A DNA stretch of 19,244 bases, from positions 1 through 19,244 of the forward strand of contig CAZXOC010000132.1 in assembly GCA_964642165.1 (NCBI GenBank), written 5' to 3'. The notes below the pieces were generated by a model, which saw only the letters and a program-made list of their open reading frames with translations, did not search any database and was not told where the DNA came from. This DNA comes from CAYRVX01 sp964642165 (lineage in GTDB: Bacteria; Planctomycetota; Phycisphaerae; SM23-33). This document shows, in pieces, positions 8,346 to 15,057 of the stretch (its first letter is position 1; the number at the start of each line of letters is the position of its first letter). The translations under genes and the position numbers were made by a program.

Positions 8346-8655
8346 GCTCGTTCCTCTCCGAGATCGACCCAGCCGGCCGCAAGGTCGAGATCGTCGGCAT
8401 TCACGCCGACTCGTGTGGGATGCAGATGCTCCACCGGGCCCGGAACGCCTGGGCGGGCTGCTGGGAACGTACTGCCGGGGGAGGCGGCGTGAGCCATAGC
8501 GTGCCTGCAGACCACAGTCAGCTCCTGCGGCGACAATGGTGATGTTCTCTTCTCCCGCAGGTCTTCCGGTCCTTGTCGCGGCTTGCTATGCGGCCGTGGA
8601 TGGGTCAGGATAGTGCCCTTTGCATCCGAGTGACGCTTACGAAAGGACTTGAATC
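8346..8655. other. Divergent intergenic region between HzsA-like and M24 genes
   Basis: No complete gene is supported here. A plus-strand frame from 8351 to about 8476 has coding-like codon use (FLSEIDPAGRKVEIV, then HADSCGMQMLHRARNAWAGC) but no start codon and no family that I recognise; it may be a gene fragment. Near the M24 gene, TTGCTA at 8583-8588 and CAGGAT at 8606-8611 with a 17-base spacer are a weak promoter candidate. Confidence 0.4.
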
Positions 8656-9990
8656 GTGTGGCAGGACGACTTCAGCGTGGAAGAGCTCCAGGCCCGGCGG
8701 CGGAAGCTGTGCGACGCCATCGGCGCCGACGCGGCGGCCCTTCTCCAGGGCGCGCGAAGGCAGATGGGCGGCAGGCCGTTCCGGCAATACAACGACTTCT
8801 ACTACCTCTGCGGCATCGAGACGCCCGGCGCGTACCTGCTGGTCCAGGGCGCCGACGCCCGGGCGACGGTCTTCCTGCCGCACGAATCCGAGCTGTCGAG
8901 CGATTCCGACGAGGAGGTCCTCTCGGCGGACAATCCGGAGACCGTCGCCGCGGCGACCGGGCTGGACGAGGTCCTGGGCATCGAGAAGCTCGGCGAGCGC
9001 CTGGCGCGGGCCAAGACGGTCTACACGCCGTTCGAGGACGGCCAGGGCTGGGGCACCAACCGCCACGACGCCCGATCCTGGGCGCACCGGGCGACGACGG
9101 ACCCGTGGGACGCGCGGCCGACGCGGTCGGCGCACCTGATCCAGACCGTCCGCGCGCGGTTCCCGCAGATCGAGGCCCGCGACCTCTCGCCCACCATGGA
9201 TGAGCTGCGACTGGTCAAGTCGCCGCGCGAGATCGAGCTGCTTCGCCGGGCCGGGCTGCTGACGGCGACGGGCCTGACCGAGGCCATCCGGTCGACCCGC
9301 CCGGGCGTGATGGAGTACCAGCTCGACGCCGTCCTGCGGTACCACTACCTCGCCGGGGGCGCGGGCGACCGGGCCTACCAGGCCATCATCGCCGGCGGGG
9401 CGAACGCCTGGCACGGGCACTACAGCAGCAACAACTGCGCCCTGAAGGAAGGCGACTGGGTCCTCGGCGACTGCGCGCCCGATTACCACTACTACACGAG
9501 CGACATCGGCAGGATGTGGCCGGTGAGCGGTACGTACGCCCCGTGGCAGCGCGCGCTGCTCGGCTTCGTCGTGGAGTACCACAAGGTGCTCCTTGCGGGG
9601 ATCCGCCCCGGGCGGATGCTGGCCGAGATCCACGCGGAAGCCGCCGAGACCATGCGAGGCGTGCTGGACGGCTGGAAGTTCCCCTCGGCCGCACACGAAG
9701 CGGGCGCTCGCGCGATGTTTGATTTCCGCGGCCACCTGTCGCACTGCGTGGGAATGTCCGTCCACGACGGGGCCCTTCACTACACGCGCCCGCTGGAGCC
9801 GGGCATCGTGTTCTCGGTGGACCCGCAGCTCCTCGTGCGGGAGGAGCGGCTCTACGTCCGCGTGGAGGACACGGTGGTGGTCACCGGGGACGGCATCGAG
9901 AACCTTACGTCCCAGGCCCCTCTGGCGCTGGACGACGTGGAAGCGCTGGTGCGCGAAGAGGGCCTGCTTCAGTCCTTCCCCCCCGCATAG
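8656..9990 (+). CDS. M24 family metallopeptidase, aminopeptidase P-like
   Basis: The protein has 444 residues from GTG 8656, preceded by AAAGGA at 8642-8647. It has no signal peptide and is predicted cytoplasmic. Residues 1-~175 match the creatinase/aminopeptidase P N-terminal domain (FYYLCGIETPGAYLLV); from about 195 (MDELRLVKSPREIELLRRAG) comes the pita-bread catalytic domain. Family enzymes cleave the bond before proline using two metals. Ligands by motif are D272 and D283 (LGDCAPDYHYYTSDIGR, spacing 11 as in the family), H363 (LSHCVG), residue 389 and E404 (RVEDTVVVT). Residue 389 is Asp in SVDP where most members have Glu in T.EPG. This could mark a subfamily with altered metal use or substrate. 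It is the first gene of an operon with an M42 peptidase 36 bases downstream and an enolase-superfamily gene. Confidence 0.92.
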   Translation: MWQDDFSVEELQARRRKLCDAIGADAAALLQGARRQMGGRPFRQYNDFYYLCGIETPGAYLLVQGADARATVFLPHESELSSDSDEEVLSADNPETVAAATGLDEVLGIEKLGERLARAKTVYTPFEDGQGWGTNRHDARSWAHRATTDPWDARPTRSAHLIQTVRARFPQIEARDLSPTMDELRLVKSPREIELLRRAGLLTATGLTEAIRSTRPGVMEYQLDAVLRYHYLAGGAGDRAYQAIIAGGANAWHGHYSSNNCALKEGDWVLGDCAPDYHYYTSDIGRMWPVSGTYAPWQRALLGFVVEYHKVLLAGIRPGRMLAEIHAEAAETMRGVLDGWKFPSAAHEAGARAMFDFRGHLSHCVGMSVHDGALHYTRPLEPGIVFSVDPQLLVREERLYVRVEDTVVVTGDGIENLTSQAPLALDDVEALVREEGLLQSFPPA

Positions 9991-10026
9991 CCGCGCCGTG
10001 CGACATCGGCGCAAAGGAGATGAACG

Positions 10027-11064
10027 ATGGACCAAGCGCTGTTCGAGCGAGTCTGCAACGCACCGGGAGTGCCCGGGTTCGAGGACGCCGTCCAGCAGGT
10101 GGCGATGGATACCCTCCGCGAGTGCTGCGACGAGGTCCGCCGCGACCGGATGGGCAACGTCATCGGGCGGAGGAAGGCCACCGATCCGCCCGACGGCGAC
10201 AGGCCGGGGCGAATCCTGATCGCCGCCCACGCCGACGAGGTCGGCATGATGGTCAAGCACATCGACGAAAAGGGCTTCATCCGCTTCCAGCCCCTGGGCG
10301 GACTGAATCCGCAGGTGGTCGTTTCCCAGCGGGTGCTCATCCACGGCCGAGAGGAGGTCCGCGGCGTCATCGTGCCCGACACGCGCAAAGACAGCCGCGA
10401 GAAGCCCACGCCCCTCGACGAGGCCTTCATCGACACGGGCCTGCCGCCCGACGTGCTGCGCGAGCGGATCGACATCGGCGACGTGGTCACCTTCGACGAG
10501 GACGTGGGGACGCTGAACGACCGGATGTACGTGGGCCGGAACTTCGACGACCGGATCGGCACGTACTGCCTGCTGGAGGCGATGCGCCAGGTCGGCGAGA
10601 CGCGGATCGATGCCTACGCCGTCAGTACCGTGCAGGAGGAGGTCGGCGTGCGGGGCGCGCGCGTCGCGGCGTTCGCCGTCGAGCCGGACATCGGCATCGC
10701 CATCGACGGCAGCCTCGCCTGGGGGCCCTACATCAAGGAGCACCAGAGCCTCTGCGCTCCCGGCGAGGGCACGGGCATCTACGTCATGGACCGGCTGACG
10801 ATTGGCGACCGCCGGCTGGTGCGGTTCCTGCTGGACCTCTGCGGGCGGCGGGGCATCGCCGTCCAGAAGAACATCGGCGGCGGGACGGACGCCTCGGCCA
10901 TCCAGCAGTCGCGGACGGGGGCGCTGACCACCACCATCGGCGCGCCCGTGCGGTACATGCACTCGACCGTCCAGCTCTGCCACGCCGACGACATCGAGGC
11001 GACCGTCGCCCTGCTCGTCGCCGTCATGGAGCACGGCCACGAGCTGCTGGCGGAGGCGTCATGA
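10027..11064 (+). CDS. M42 family aminopeptidase (FrvX/glutamyl aminopeptidase-like)
   Basis: The protein has 345 residues from ATG 10027, behind AAAGGAG at 10013-10019. M42 enzymes are cytosolic dizinc or dicobalt aminopeptidases, often large tetrahedral assemblies that trim short peptides. The expected sites are present in order: HADEVG (first metal His and Asp), RNFDDRIG (bridging Asp), TVQEEVGVRGA (catalytic and metal Glu), IAIDGS (metal Asp), GGGTDASAI, and the final His in RYMHST. The usual Lys/Ala before FDDR is Asn here. Length is normal. The stop codon overlaps the next start in ATGA, and the upstream gap is 36 bases, so the three genes are very probably cotranscribed and co-regulated in peptide breakdown. 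Exact residue preference cannot be read from the sequence. Confidence 0.93.
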   Translation: MDQALFERVCNAPGVPGFEDAVQQVAMDTLRECCDEVRRDRMGNVIGRRKATDPPDGDRPGRILIAAHADEVGMMVKHIDEKGFIRFQPLGGLNPQVVVSQRVLIHGREEVRGVIVPDTRKDSREKPTPLDEAFIDTGLPPDVLRERIDIGDVVTFDEDVGTLNDRMYVGRNFDDRIGTYCLLEAMRQVGETRIDAYAVSTVQEEVGVRGARVAAFAVEPDIGIAIDGSLAWGPYIKEHQSLCAPGEGTGIYVMDRLTIGDRRLVRFLLDLCGRRGIAVQKNIGGGTDASAIQQSRTGALTTTIGAPVRYMHSTVQLCHADDIEATVALLVAVMEHGHELLAEAS

Positions 11065-12236
11065 AGATCACGGGCGTATCCACGCAGGCGGTGCGGATCC
11101 CCATCCCGCCGGGCTCCTACGCCTCGGACAACGCCGGCACGAAGCGGGAATGGGGGCGGCTTGGCCGGCTGTCTCCCAAGCGGCCGACGACGATGCTGGA
11201 GTACCTCATCGTCCGCGTCGAGACCGACGAGGCGGCCTCCGGGATCGGCGAGGCGCCCGTGGACATCGGCTTCTTCGGCCAGACGCTGGAGCAGGTGCAG
11301 GCGGCGATCGACGACTACCTCGGGCCCCAGATCGTCGGCATCGACCCGTTCGACCGCGAGTACGTGCTGCACCGCATCGACTACCGCGAGAACTCCTGCG
11401 CGAAGTCCGGGATCGACCTGGCCATTCACGACCTGGTCGGCAAGGCCCTTGGCGCGCCGGTCAGCGACCTGATCGGCGGGACGCACAAGCAGCGCGTGCC
11501 GGTGGCCATCGAGATCGCGGGCGGGCGGCCCGAGGACATGGCCCGCGCCTGCCTGTCCTACATGGACAAGGGGGTGCGCGCGTTCAAGCCCAAGATCGGC
11601 GGCTACCCGGAGGAGGACGTCGAGCGGCTCGTGGCGATCCGCCAGGCCGTCGGGCCCGACGTGCCCCTCCGGGCCGACGCGAACCAGGGCTACACGCCCA
11701 AGGAGGCCATTCGCCTCTGCCGCCTGGCCGAGGCGCGCGACGTGGGGCTGGAGCTGCTCGAGCAGCCGGTCGCCACGTGGGACCTCCAGGGGATGGCCGC
11801 CGTCCGCCGGGCCGTGGACACCCTCATCGAGGCCGACGAGAGCTGCTTCACGATCCACGACGCGATGCAGATCATCCGCCACGAGGCCGCCGACGTGCTC
11901 AACATCAAGGTGGCCAAGGCCGGCGGGCTCTACAACGCCAAGAAGATCGCCGCCCTCGCCGAGGCCGCCGGGCTCGAGTGCGTGCTGGGCACGGCGTTCG
12001 GCATCGGCATCAAGCTCGCCGCCAAGCTCCACCTGGCCTCGTCGACGATGGGCATCAAGAGCGCCGTGGAGTTCACCGAGATCGGCCTGCACGGCTCGCT
12101 CCTGGCCCCGCCGCACGACGAGCGGCTGTCCCTGCCGCTTGAGGACGGCTGCCTCCCCGTCCCCACCGGCCCCGGCCTCGGCGTCAAGCTGGACGAGCAG
12201 AAGCTCCGCGAATTCGGGAGTGGTCCGCACGATTAG
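11061..12236 (+). CDS. Enolase-superfamily enzyme, muconate lactonizing (MLE) subgroup
   Basis: The protein has 391 residues. ATG 11061 overlaps the M42 stop by four bases. The capping domain covers ~1-130 and the barrel follows. The catalytic set is complete: K176-x-K178 (FKPKIGG), metal ligands D206 (RADANQG), E234 (LLEQP) and D259 (EADES), and K283 in NIKVAKAGG. Lysines on both faces of the barrel and the NIKxxKxGG form place it in the MLE subgroup, which includes cycloisomerases, o-succinylbenzoate synthases and dipeptide epimerases. All begin by taking a proton alpha to a carboxylate. Partnership with two peptidases favours a dipeptide or amino acid derivative as substrate. However, the DxD motif that holds the dipeptide amino group in Ala-Glu epimerases is not evident; the region reads EFTEIGLHGSLL. 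The substrate is therefore open. Confidence 0.9.
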   Translation: MKITGVSTQAVRIPIPPGSYASDNAGTKREWGRLGRLSPKRPTTMLEYLIVRVETDEAASGIGEAPVDIGFFGQTLEQVQAAIDDYLGPQIVGIDPFDREYVLHRIDYRENSCAKSGIDLAIHDLVGKALGAPVSDLIGGTHKQRVPVAIEIAGGRPEDMARACLSYMDKGVRAFKPKIGGYPEEDVERLVAIRQAVGPDVPLRADANQGYTPKEAIRLCRLAEARDVGLELLEQPVATWDLQGMAAVRRAVDTLIEADESCFTIHDAMQIIRHEAADVLNIKVAKAGGLYNAKKIAALAEAAGLECVLGTAFGIGIKLAAKLHLASSTMGIKSAVEFTEIGLHGSLLAPPHDERLSLPLEDGCLPVPTGPGLGVKLDEQKLREFGSGPHD

Positions 12237-12734
12237 CCCCCGGCCCGGCGCGGTTCCGCCAGCGCCGATCTCCGACGTGGACGGGGGTATCTTTGGGCAA
12301 TCCCGGCTCACAGAAGCCGCGGTGGTGGCATATCTGCGGGGACTGATTGAGCCCTTGCGGCGCGAATGTCTCCCGGGGCGCCAGGCAGGCCCTGCCGATG
12401 CTGACGGTAGAGCAACTCCTGTCTGCGGGACAACAGCACACCCGGCTGTTCGAGATCGAGAGCGCCCGAGATCGGGCAAAGGGACATGGCCTCTGCGGGT
12501 TCGCAGGCGGAGGAATCCGGCGGCCAGGATGGCTGCAAGCTCGGAGCGGCGATGCTCGGGTGTCATGTCGGCGGGGTTGGCGATGAGGTGCATGGGCGTG
12601 CTCAACGTCTGACGCCCACAACGGCCTCCCCGCTGGGGCCGGCACGCTGTCTGGCGGGGTCTCGATGCTCGTCTACTTCTTACTTACCCCGCGAGAGTCC
12701 AAAATGTCGGTGGGGTCCAAGACGAACGGTTCTG
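12237..12734. other. Gene-poor stretch with mobile-element debris
   Basis: No intact gene is supported. It contains a degraded small frame (12483-12593, minus strand), a short inverted repeat GCCCGA-GA-TCGGGC at 12464-12477, and a segment at about 12687-12760 that follows the RAYT remnant. In another frame that segment reads ELTEPFVLDPTDILDSRG, which may be the displaced tail of the same element. No convincing terminator follows the enolase gene. Confidence 0.5.
12483..12593 (-). pseudogene. Remnant of a small 'MTPEHRR..AILAAGFLRLR' protein
   Basis: The minus-strand frame from ATG 12593 begins MHLIANPADMTPEHRRSEL and continues AAILAAGFLRLRTRR. I recall this pattern from short proteins encoded beside serine recombinases in planctomycete genomes. 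After about 37 residues the frame loses any resemblance to a protein and runs antisense through the enolase gene, while a neighbouring frame (ALDLEQPGVLLSRRQELL) may carry the rest, suggesting a frameshift. Function is unknown. Confidence 0.35.
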
Positions 12735-13090
12735 TCAACTCCGCCTTGCGGAAGATCGCGGCCCCAGAAGTCTGCCGACGGTCCGGACGACCGTCCCCGC
12801 GCTCAGCGGCCGACCGGTGTTCTCGCCGTGACGCATTCTCGCCGCCAAGCCCGCCTCGTCCTCCGCGCGCAAGCACTCGCCCCACGTGCGGACCGAACCG
12901 GCGATCTGCTCGACGAGCCCATCGGCTTCGGCCACGGCGCCACTGCGGCCGGGCACGTGAGCCGAGGCGCTGCTCCAGGGCCTATCTTCGGCTCCCCGGC
13001 CCAGCCCCGCCCTCACCCGATTGCGTTCCACCCACCGCGTCGCTGCCAGCAGGTGGTCCCACCCATCACGAACGAACGCAACCGCTTGCC
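12735..13090 (-). pseudogene. C-terminal remnant of a REP-associated tyrosine transposase (RAYT, Y1_Tnp)
   Basis: A minus-strand frame of about 118 codons ends at TGA 12737-12735. It reads RDGWDHLLAATRWVERNRVR, AGL, then DRPWSSASAHVPGR and MRHGENTGRPL. These match the second half of RAYT proteins, which carry HLLAAARYVE.NPVRAGLV, W.WSSA.AH..GR and R.H..TGRPLG. RAYTs are single-strand transposases related to IS200/IS605 that move REP/BIME elements. The N-terminal half with the HUH motif and catalytic Tyr is absent: just upstream is the stop codon of the SbsA-Ig lipoprotein gene at 13096-13094. The fragment has no start and is not functional. No clear paired REP hairpins were found beside it. 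Confidence 0.8.
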
Positions 13091-13093
13091 CTG

Positions 13094-13558
13094 TTAACCT
13101 ACATGGCTGAACGTTGTCTTGTAGTCCCCCCCATCGACGTGATTGCGATCACCGTCCAGGTGCCTCCCTGCTTCGCTCTTTATCGCTCCGTTGCCCGTGT
13201 CGGAGCCGATCAGCTTGAGGGTGAAGAAGCCATCGGGATCATGGATGAGCAGATCACCAATCTTCTTGGTCGTAGTGAACCGGATGGTGGTGCCCTCAGT
13301 GCTTAGGGGTATCCATGTCCCGGCGGCGTTCGCATCCTTCTCGGTCACGAGTATCAGAGTCTTCCCCACCACCACTGTGTTCGGATCGTACTGCTTGTTG
13401 AAGTGGATGTCGATCGAGATCCGACCGTCGTCGGTGATTCGATACTGCTGCGATGAAGTCTGAAGCGCTTTCGGGTATGTCACAACCATCGTCGTACTCG
13501 TGCAAGACGAACAGAGCATCACCCCGGCAAGCAACACGATTGGTTTGGCAGTAGTCAT
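13094..13558 (-). CDS. Small lipoprotein with SbsA-type Ig-like domain
   Basis: The protein has 154 residues from ATG 13558, with AGGGGAAG just upstream; a GTG at 13561 is an alternative. The N-terminus MTTAKPIVLLAGVMLCSSCT is a short signal sequence with an imperfect lipobox (CSSC). Residues ~40-150 form one beta-rich domain: RISIDIHFNKQYDPNTV, GTTIRFTT, LKLIGSDTGNGAIKSEAGR, then HLDGD and GGDYKTTFSHVG. This follows the SbsA Ig-like pattern found in S-layer and surface proteins (I.FN..VDP.TV, GNGAIKD..G..LDGD, GGDY.TTF). The protein is probably surface or periplasmic and structural or adhesive. Base composition is lower in GC than its neighbours (32 G+C in the 60 bases at 13381-13440), and it lies next to a transposase remnant, so recent acquisition is possible. 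Confidence 0.8.
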   Translation of the reverse strand: MTTAKPIVLLAGVMLCSSCTSTTMVVTYPKALQTSSQQYRITDDGRISIDIHFNKQYDPNTVVVGKTLILVTEKDANAAGTWIPLSTEGTTIRFTTTKKIGDLLIHDPDGFFTLKLIGSDTGNGAIKSEAGRHLDGDRNHVDGGDYKTTFSHVG

Positions 13559-13758
13559 CACTTCCCCTTTCGGTTGACCGATGGGATCCTGGATTCCGCG
13601 CCGCGCGGCGGCGAAGCTCCGGGGTGGGAAGTGAGGGGGAAGCGAAATCTAGCGGCCATATTGAGCCCCCGCAACGTCCATTCCCACCTGGTAACCACGG
13701 GCATCGTCCGTCTTCGCGGCTGCAGACCAGCCCGGGGACCGCCCCCGGACACACAGGT

Positions 13759-13764
13759 ATTCTA
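13759..13764 (-). promoter_or_regulatory. Possible -10 box (TAGAAT) upstream of the lipoprotein gene
   Basis: TAGAAT on the minus strand is 200 bases before ATG 13558. The -35 region (CCGTCA with an 18-base spacer) is weak. The leader between contains a perfect 12-base palindrome CGCCGCGCGGCG at 13599-13610 and no supported gene. Confidence 0.25.
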
Positions 13765-13845
13765 GCGCCGATCCCCGGCGACTGACGGGAAATCTGGTTT
13801 GCCGGGGGCCGGCAGATGGGGCCGGGGTCGGGGGGAGGCGCCCCC

Positions 13846-14349
13846 TCACCGGAACTCGGCGTACGCGATCCCGCGCCGGTGCAGCTCCTCGTTCAGGTAG
13901 CCCATGTGCAGCACCGCGTGTCGCAGGAGGTACAGAATCCGTCCCAGGTTGGAGTGGAACCGCCCGGACGCCACGTGTCGCGGCCTGCAGAGCCGCTCCA
14001 TCGGGATTCCGCCCAGCCAACGCTCAACCGTGGCTCGCACCTCCTCCAGGTACTCGATGACCGCCTGCTGGTCCGGCAGCTCGTCCACGGGAATCCTTCG
14101 TCCGAACGTGCCCACCTTGTGTCCCCACCGGTCGCCCCAGCGGAAGTGGCCGCCGGCCGCTCGGCTGGCGTAGGCCTCGAACGGCCCGATGATGTGCACG
14201 GCCTGTCGCACGGGCGTCTGCCGCCGCGAATCGCCGCGGACCCACTCGTCGGCCGGGATCATCTCGATCGTCTCGCGCAGTTGGTCGAGGACGACCCCGA
14301 ACTGGAAGATCAATGTCTCGTTGACCGTCACCGCATCGTGCCGCGCCAT
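13846..14349 (-). CDS. DinB-fold protein (putative metal-dependent, DinB/DfsB-like)
   Basis: The protein has 167 residues from ATG 14349, which follows GAGAGGAAG at a good distance; the longer frame to 14460 lacks such a site. The sequence is mainly helical, as in the DinB four-helix bundle. Helix one reads NETLIFQFGVVLDQLRETIE, then PADEW. A first His lies in RQAVHIIGPFEAY and the other two in LRHAVLHMGYLNEEL, in positions where DinB proteins carry their three metal-binding His. Some family members are thiol-dependent transferases, but most are uncharacterised. It sits alone between a small lipoprotein and a non-coding stretch, so context adds little. The central GHFRWGDRWG segment is a likely active-site loop. 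Confidence 0.7.
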   Translation of the reverse strand: MARHDAVTVNETLIFQFGVVLDQLRETIEMIPADEWVRGDSRRQTPVRQAVHIIGPFEAYASRAAGGHFRWGDRWGHKVGTFGRRIPVDELPDQQAVIEYLEEVRATVERWLGGIPMERLCRPRHVASGRFHSNLGRILYLLRHAVLHMGYLNEELHRRGIAYAEFR

Positions 14350-14511
14350 CTTGCTTCCTCTCGATCTGCCGATCGTGACGCTGCGTCCATGGGCTTGTCC
14401 CCGCCCTGCGAGCGCCGCCCCCTGCCTGTCGAGAGTAGCCGGCAGGATCTCCCCGCACAAGCACCCGGAGGCCGGGACCCCCGGCCGGCTCGGACCGGCG
14501 CCGCTGCCGGA

Positions 14512-14772
14512 TCACAAGTCCTTCAGGCGCTGGAGATCGTCGGCGCCCTTGGCGACAGTATCATCCGACGCCAGGTGGAGATCGCCGGCGGCGGGGTTCT
14601 CCTTCCTCGCGCGCGTCCAGCCCTGGAGTTGTCGCTCGCGGCCCTCGGCGGCCGCGCGGCGAGGGTAGGGCTCCGTCTAGCCGACCCGCACCGGCGGGTT
14701 GCACCTCGTGTAGTGGCCGCGCCGGCCCGTGACGTGCTCCTGCCAGCGGCGGGCCTGGCGCGCTCGGAAAGG
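14512..14772 (-). pseudogene. Possible decayed coding region of unknown family
   Basis: A minus-strand frame ends at TGA 14514-14512 and runs back to a TGA at 14775-14773, broken once by TAG at 14679-14677. Codon third positions are strongly G/C as in genes here. Readable parts are RARQARRWQEHVTGRRGHYT, TEPYPRRAAAEGRERQLQGW and NPAAGDLHLASDDTVAKGAD, with the ending DDLQRLKDL. There is no start codon with a ribosome site. I do not recognise the family; it could also be chance in GC-rich DNA. Confidence 0.3.
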
Positions 14773-14877
14773 TCACCTTCGGCCGGGGCCTGCAGCCGGC
14801 CCGCGCCACGGTCTTGCTCCGCCCTTTACACCGCGTACCGCGCCCGCGGGCGAGAGCGAGGGGGTCGGGACATGAGT

Positions 14878-14905
14878 TTGCCGAAGTCGCCGCGCGTGGT
14901 AGAAT
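14878..14905 (+). promoter_or_regulatory. Putative promoter for the alpha/beta hydrolase (TTGCCG-16-TAGAAT)
   Basis: TTGCCG at 14878-14883 and TAGAAT at 14900-14905 have a 16-base spacer, the same layout as at 2150-2177. The leader to ATG 15058 is about 145 bases with no obvious structure. Confidence 0.4.
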
Positions 14906-15057
14906 CACGGGTGAATGGCTCACGGCGGCCGTGAGTCGGTGGCCGCTTCGGGGCGACCGTTCGACGGTGGCTTCGATGTGGCTGCGCGCAGACGCCTGTT
15001 CCCCTGTCTCCGCGGAGCAGGAACGTGCAACGTGCCCTCGGAGAGAAGGCCAGTGCC

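Larger units (their letters stand above)
14350..15057. other. Long intergenic stretch with a possible decayed gene and a promoter
   Basis: No intact gene is supported in 14350-15057. The middle holds a minus-strand decayed-looking frame (14512-14772) and the right part a promoter candidate for the hydrolase (14878-14905). The minus-strand extension of the DinB frame to 14460 lacks a ribosome site and is left out. Confidence 0.5.

Noticed and set aside
6654..8492. Long plus-strand frame (612 codons) opposite the HzsA-like gene
   Set aside because: It mirrors the coding frame of a recognised gene and shows no signal peptide, motif or ribosome site.
8605..11040. Long minus-strand frame (811 codons) across the M24 and M42 genes
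   Set aside because: It spans two recognised genes and their spacer, which a real antisense gene would not do here. Composition is typical of a shadow frame.
12665..13306. Plus-strand frame of 213 codons in the 12.7-13.3 kb region
   Set aside because: It is Arg/Pro/Ser-rich and runs opposite the RAYT remnant and the lipoprotein gene.
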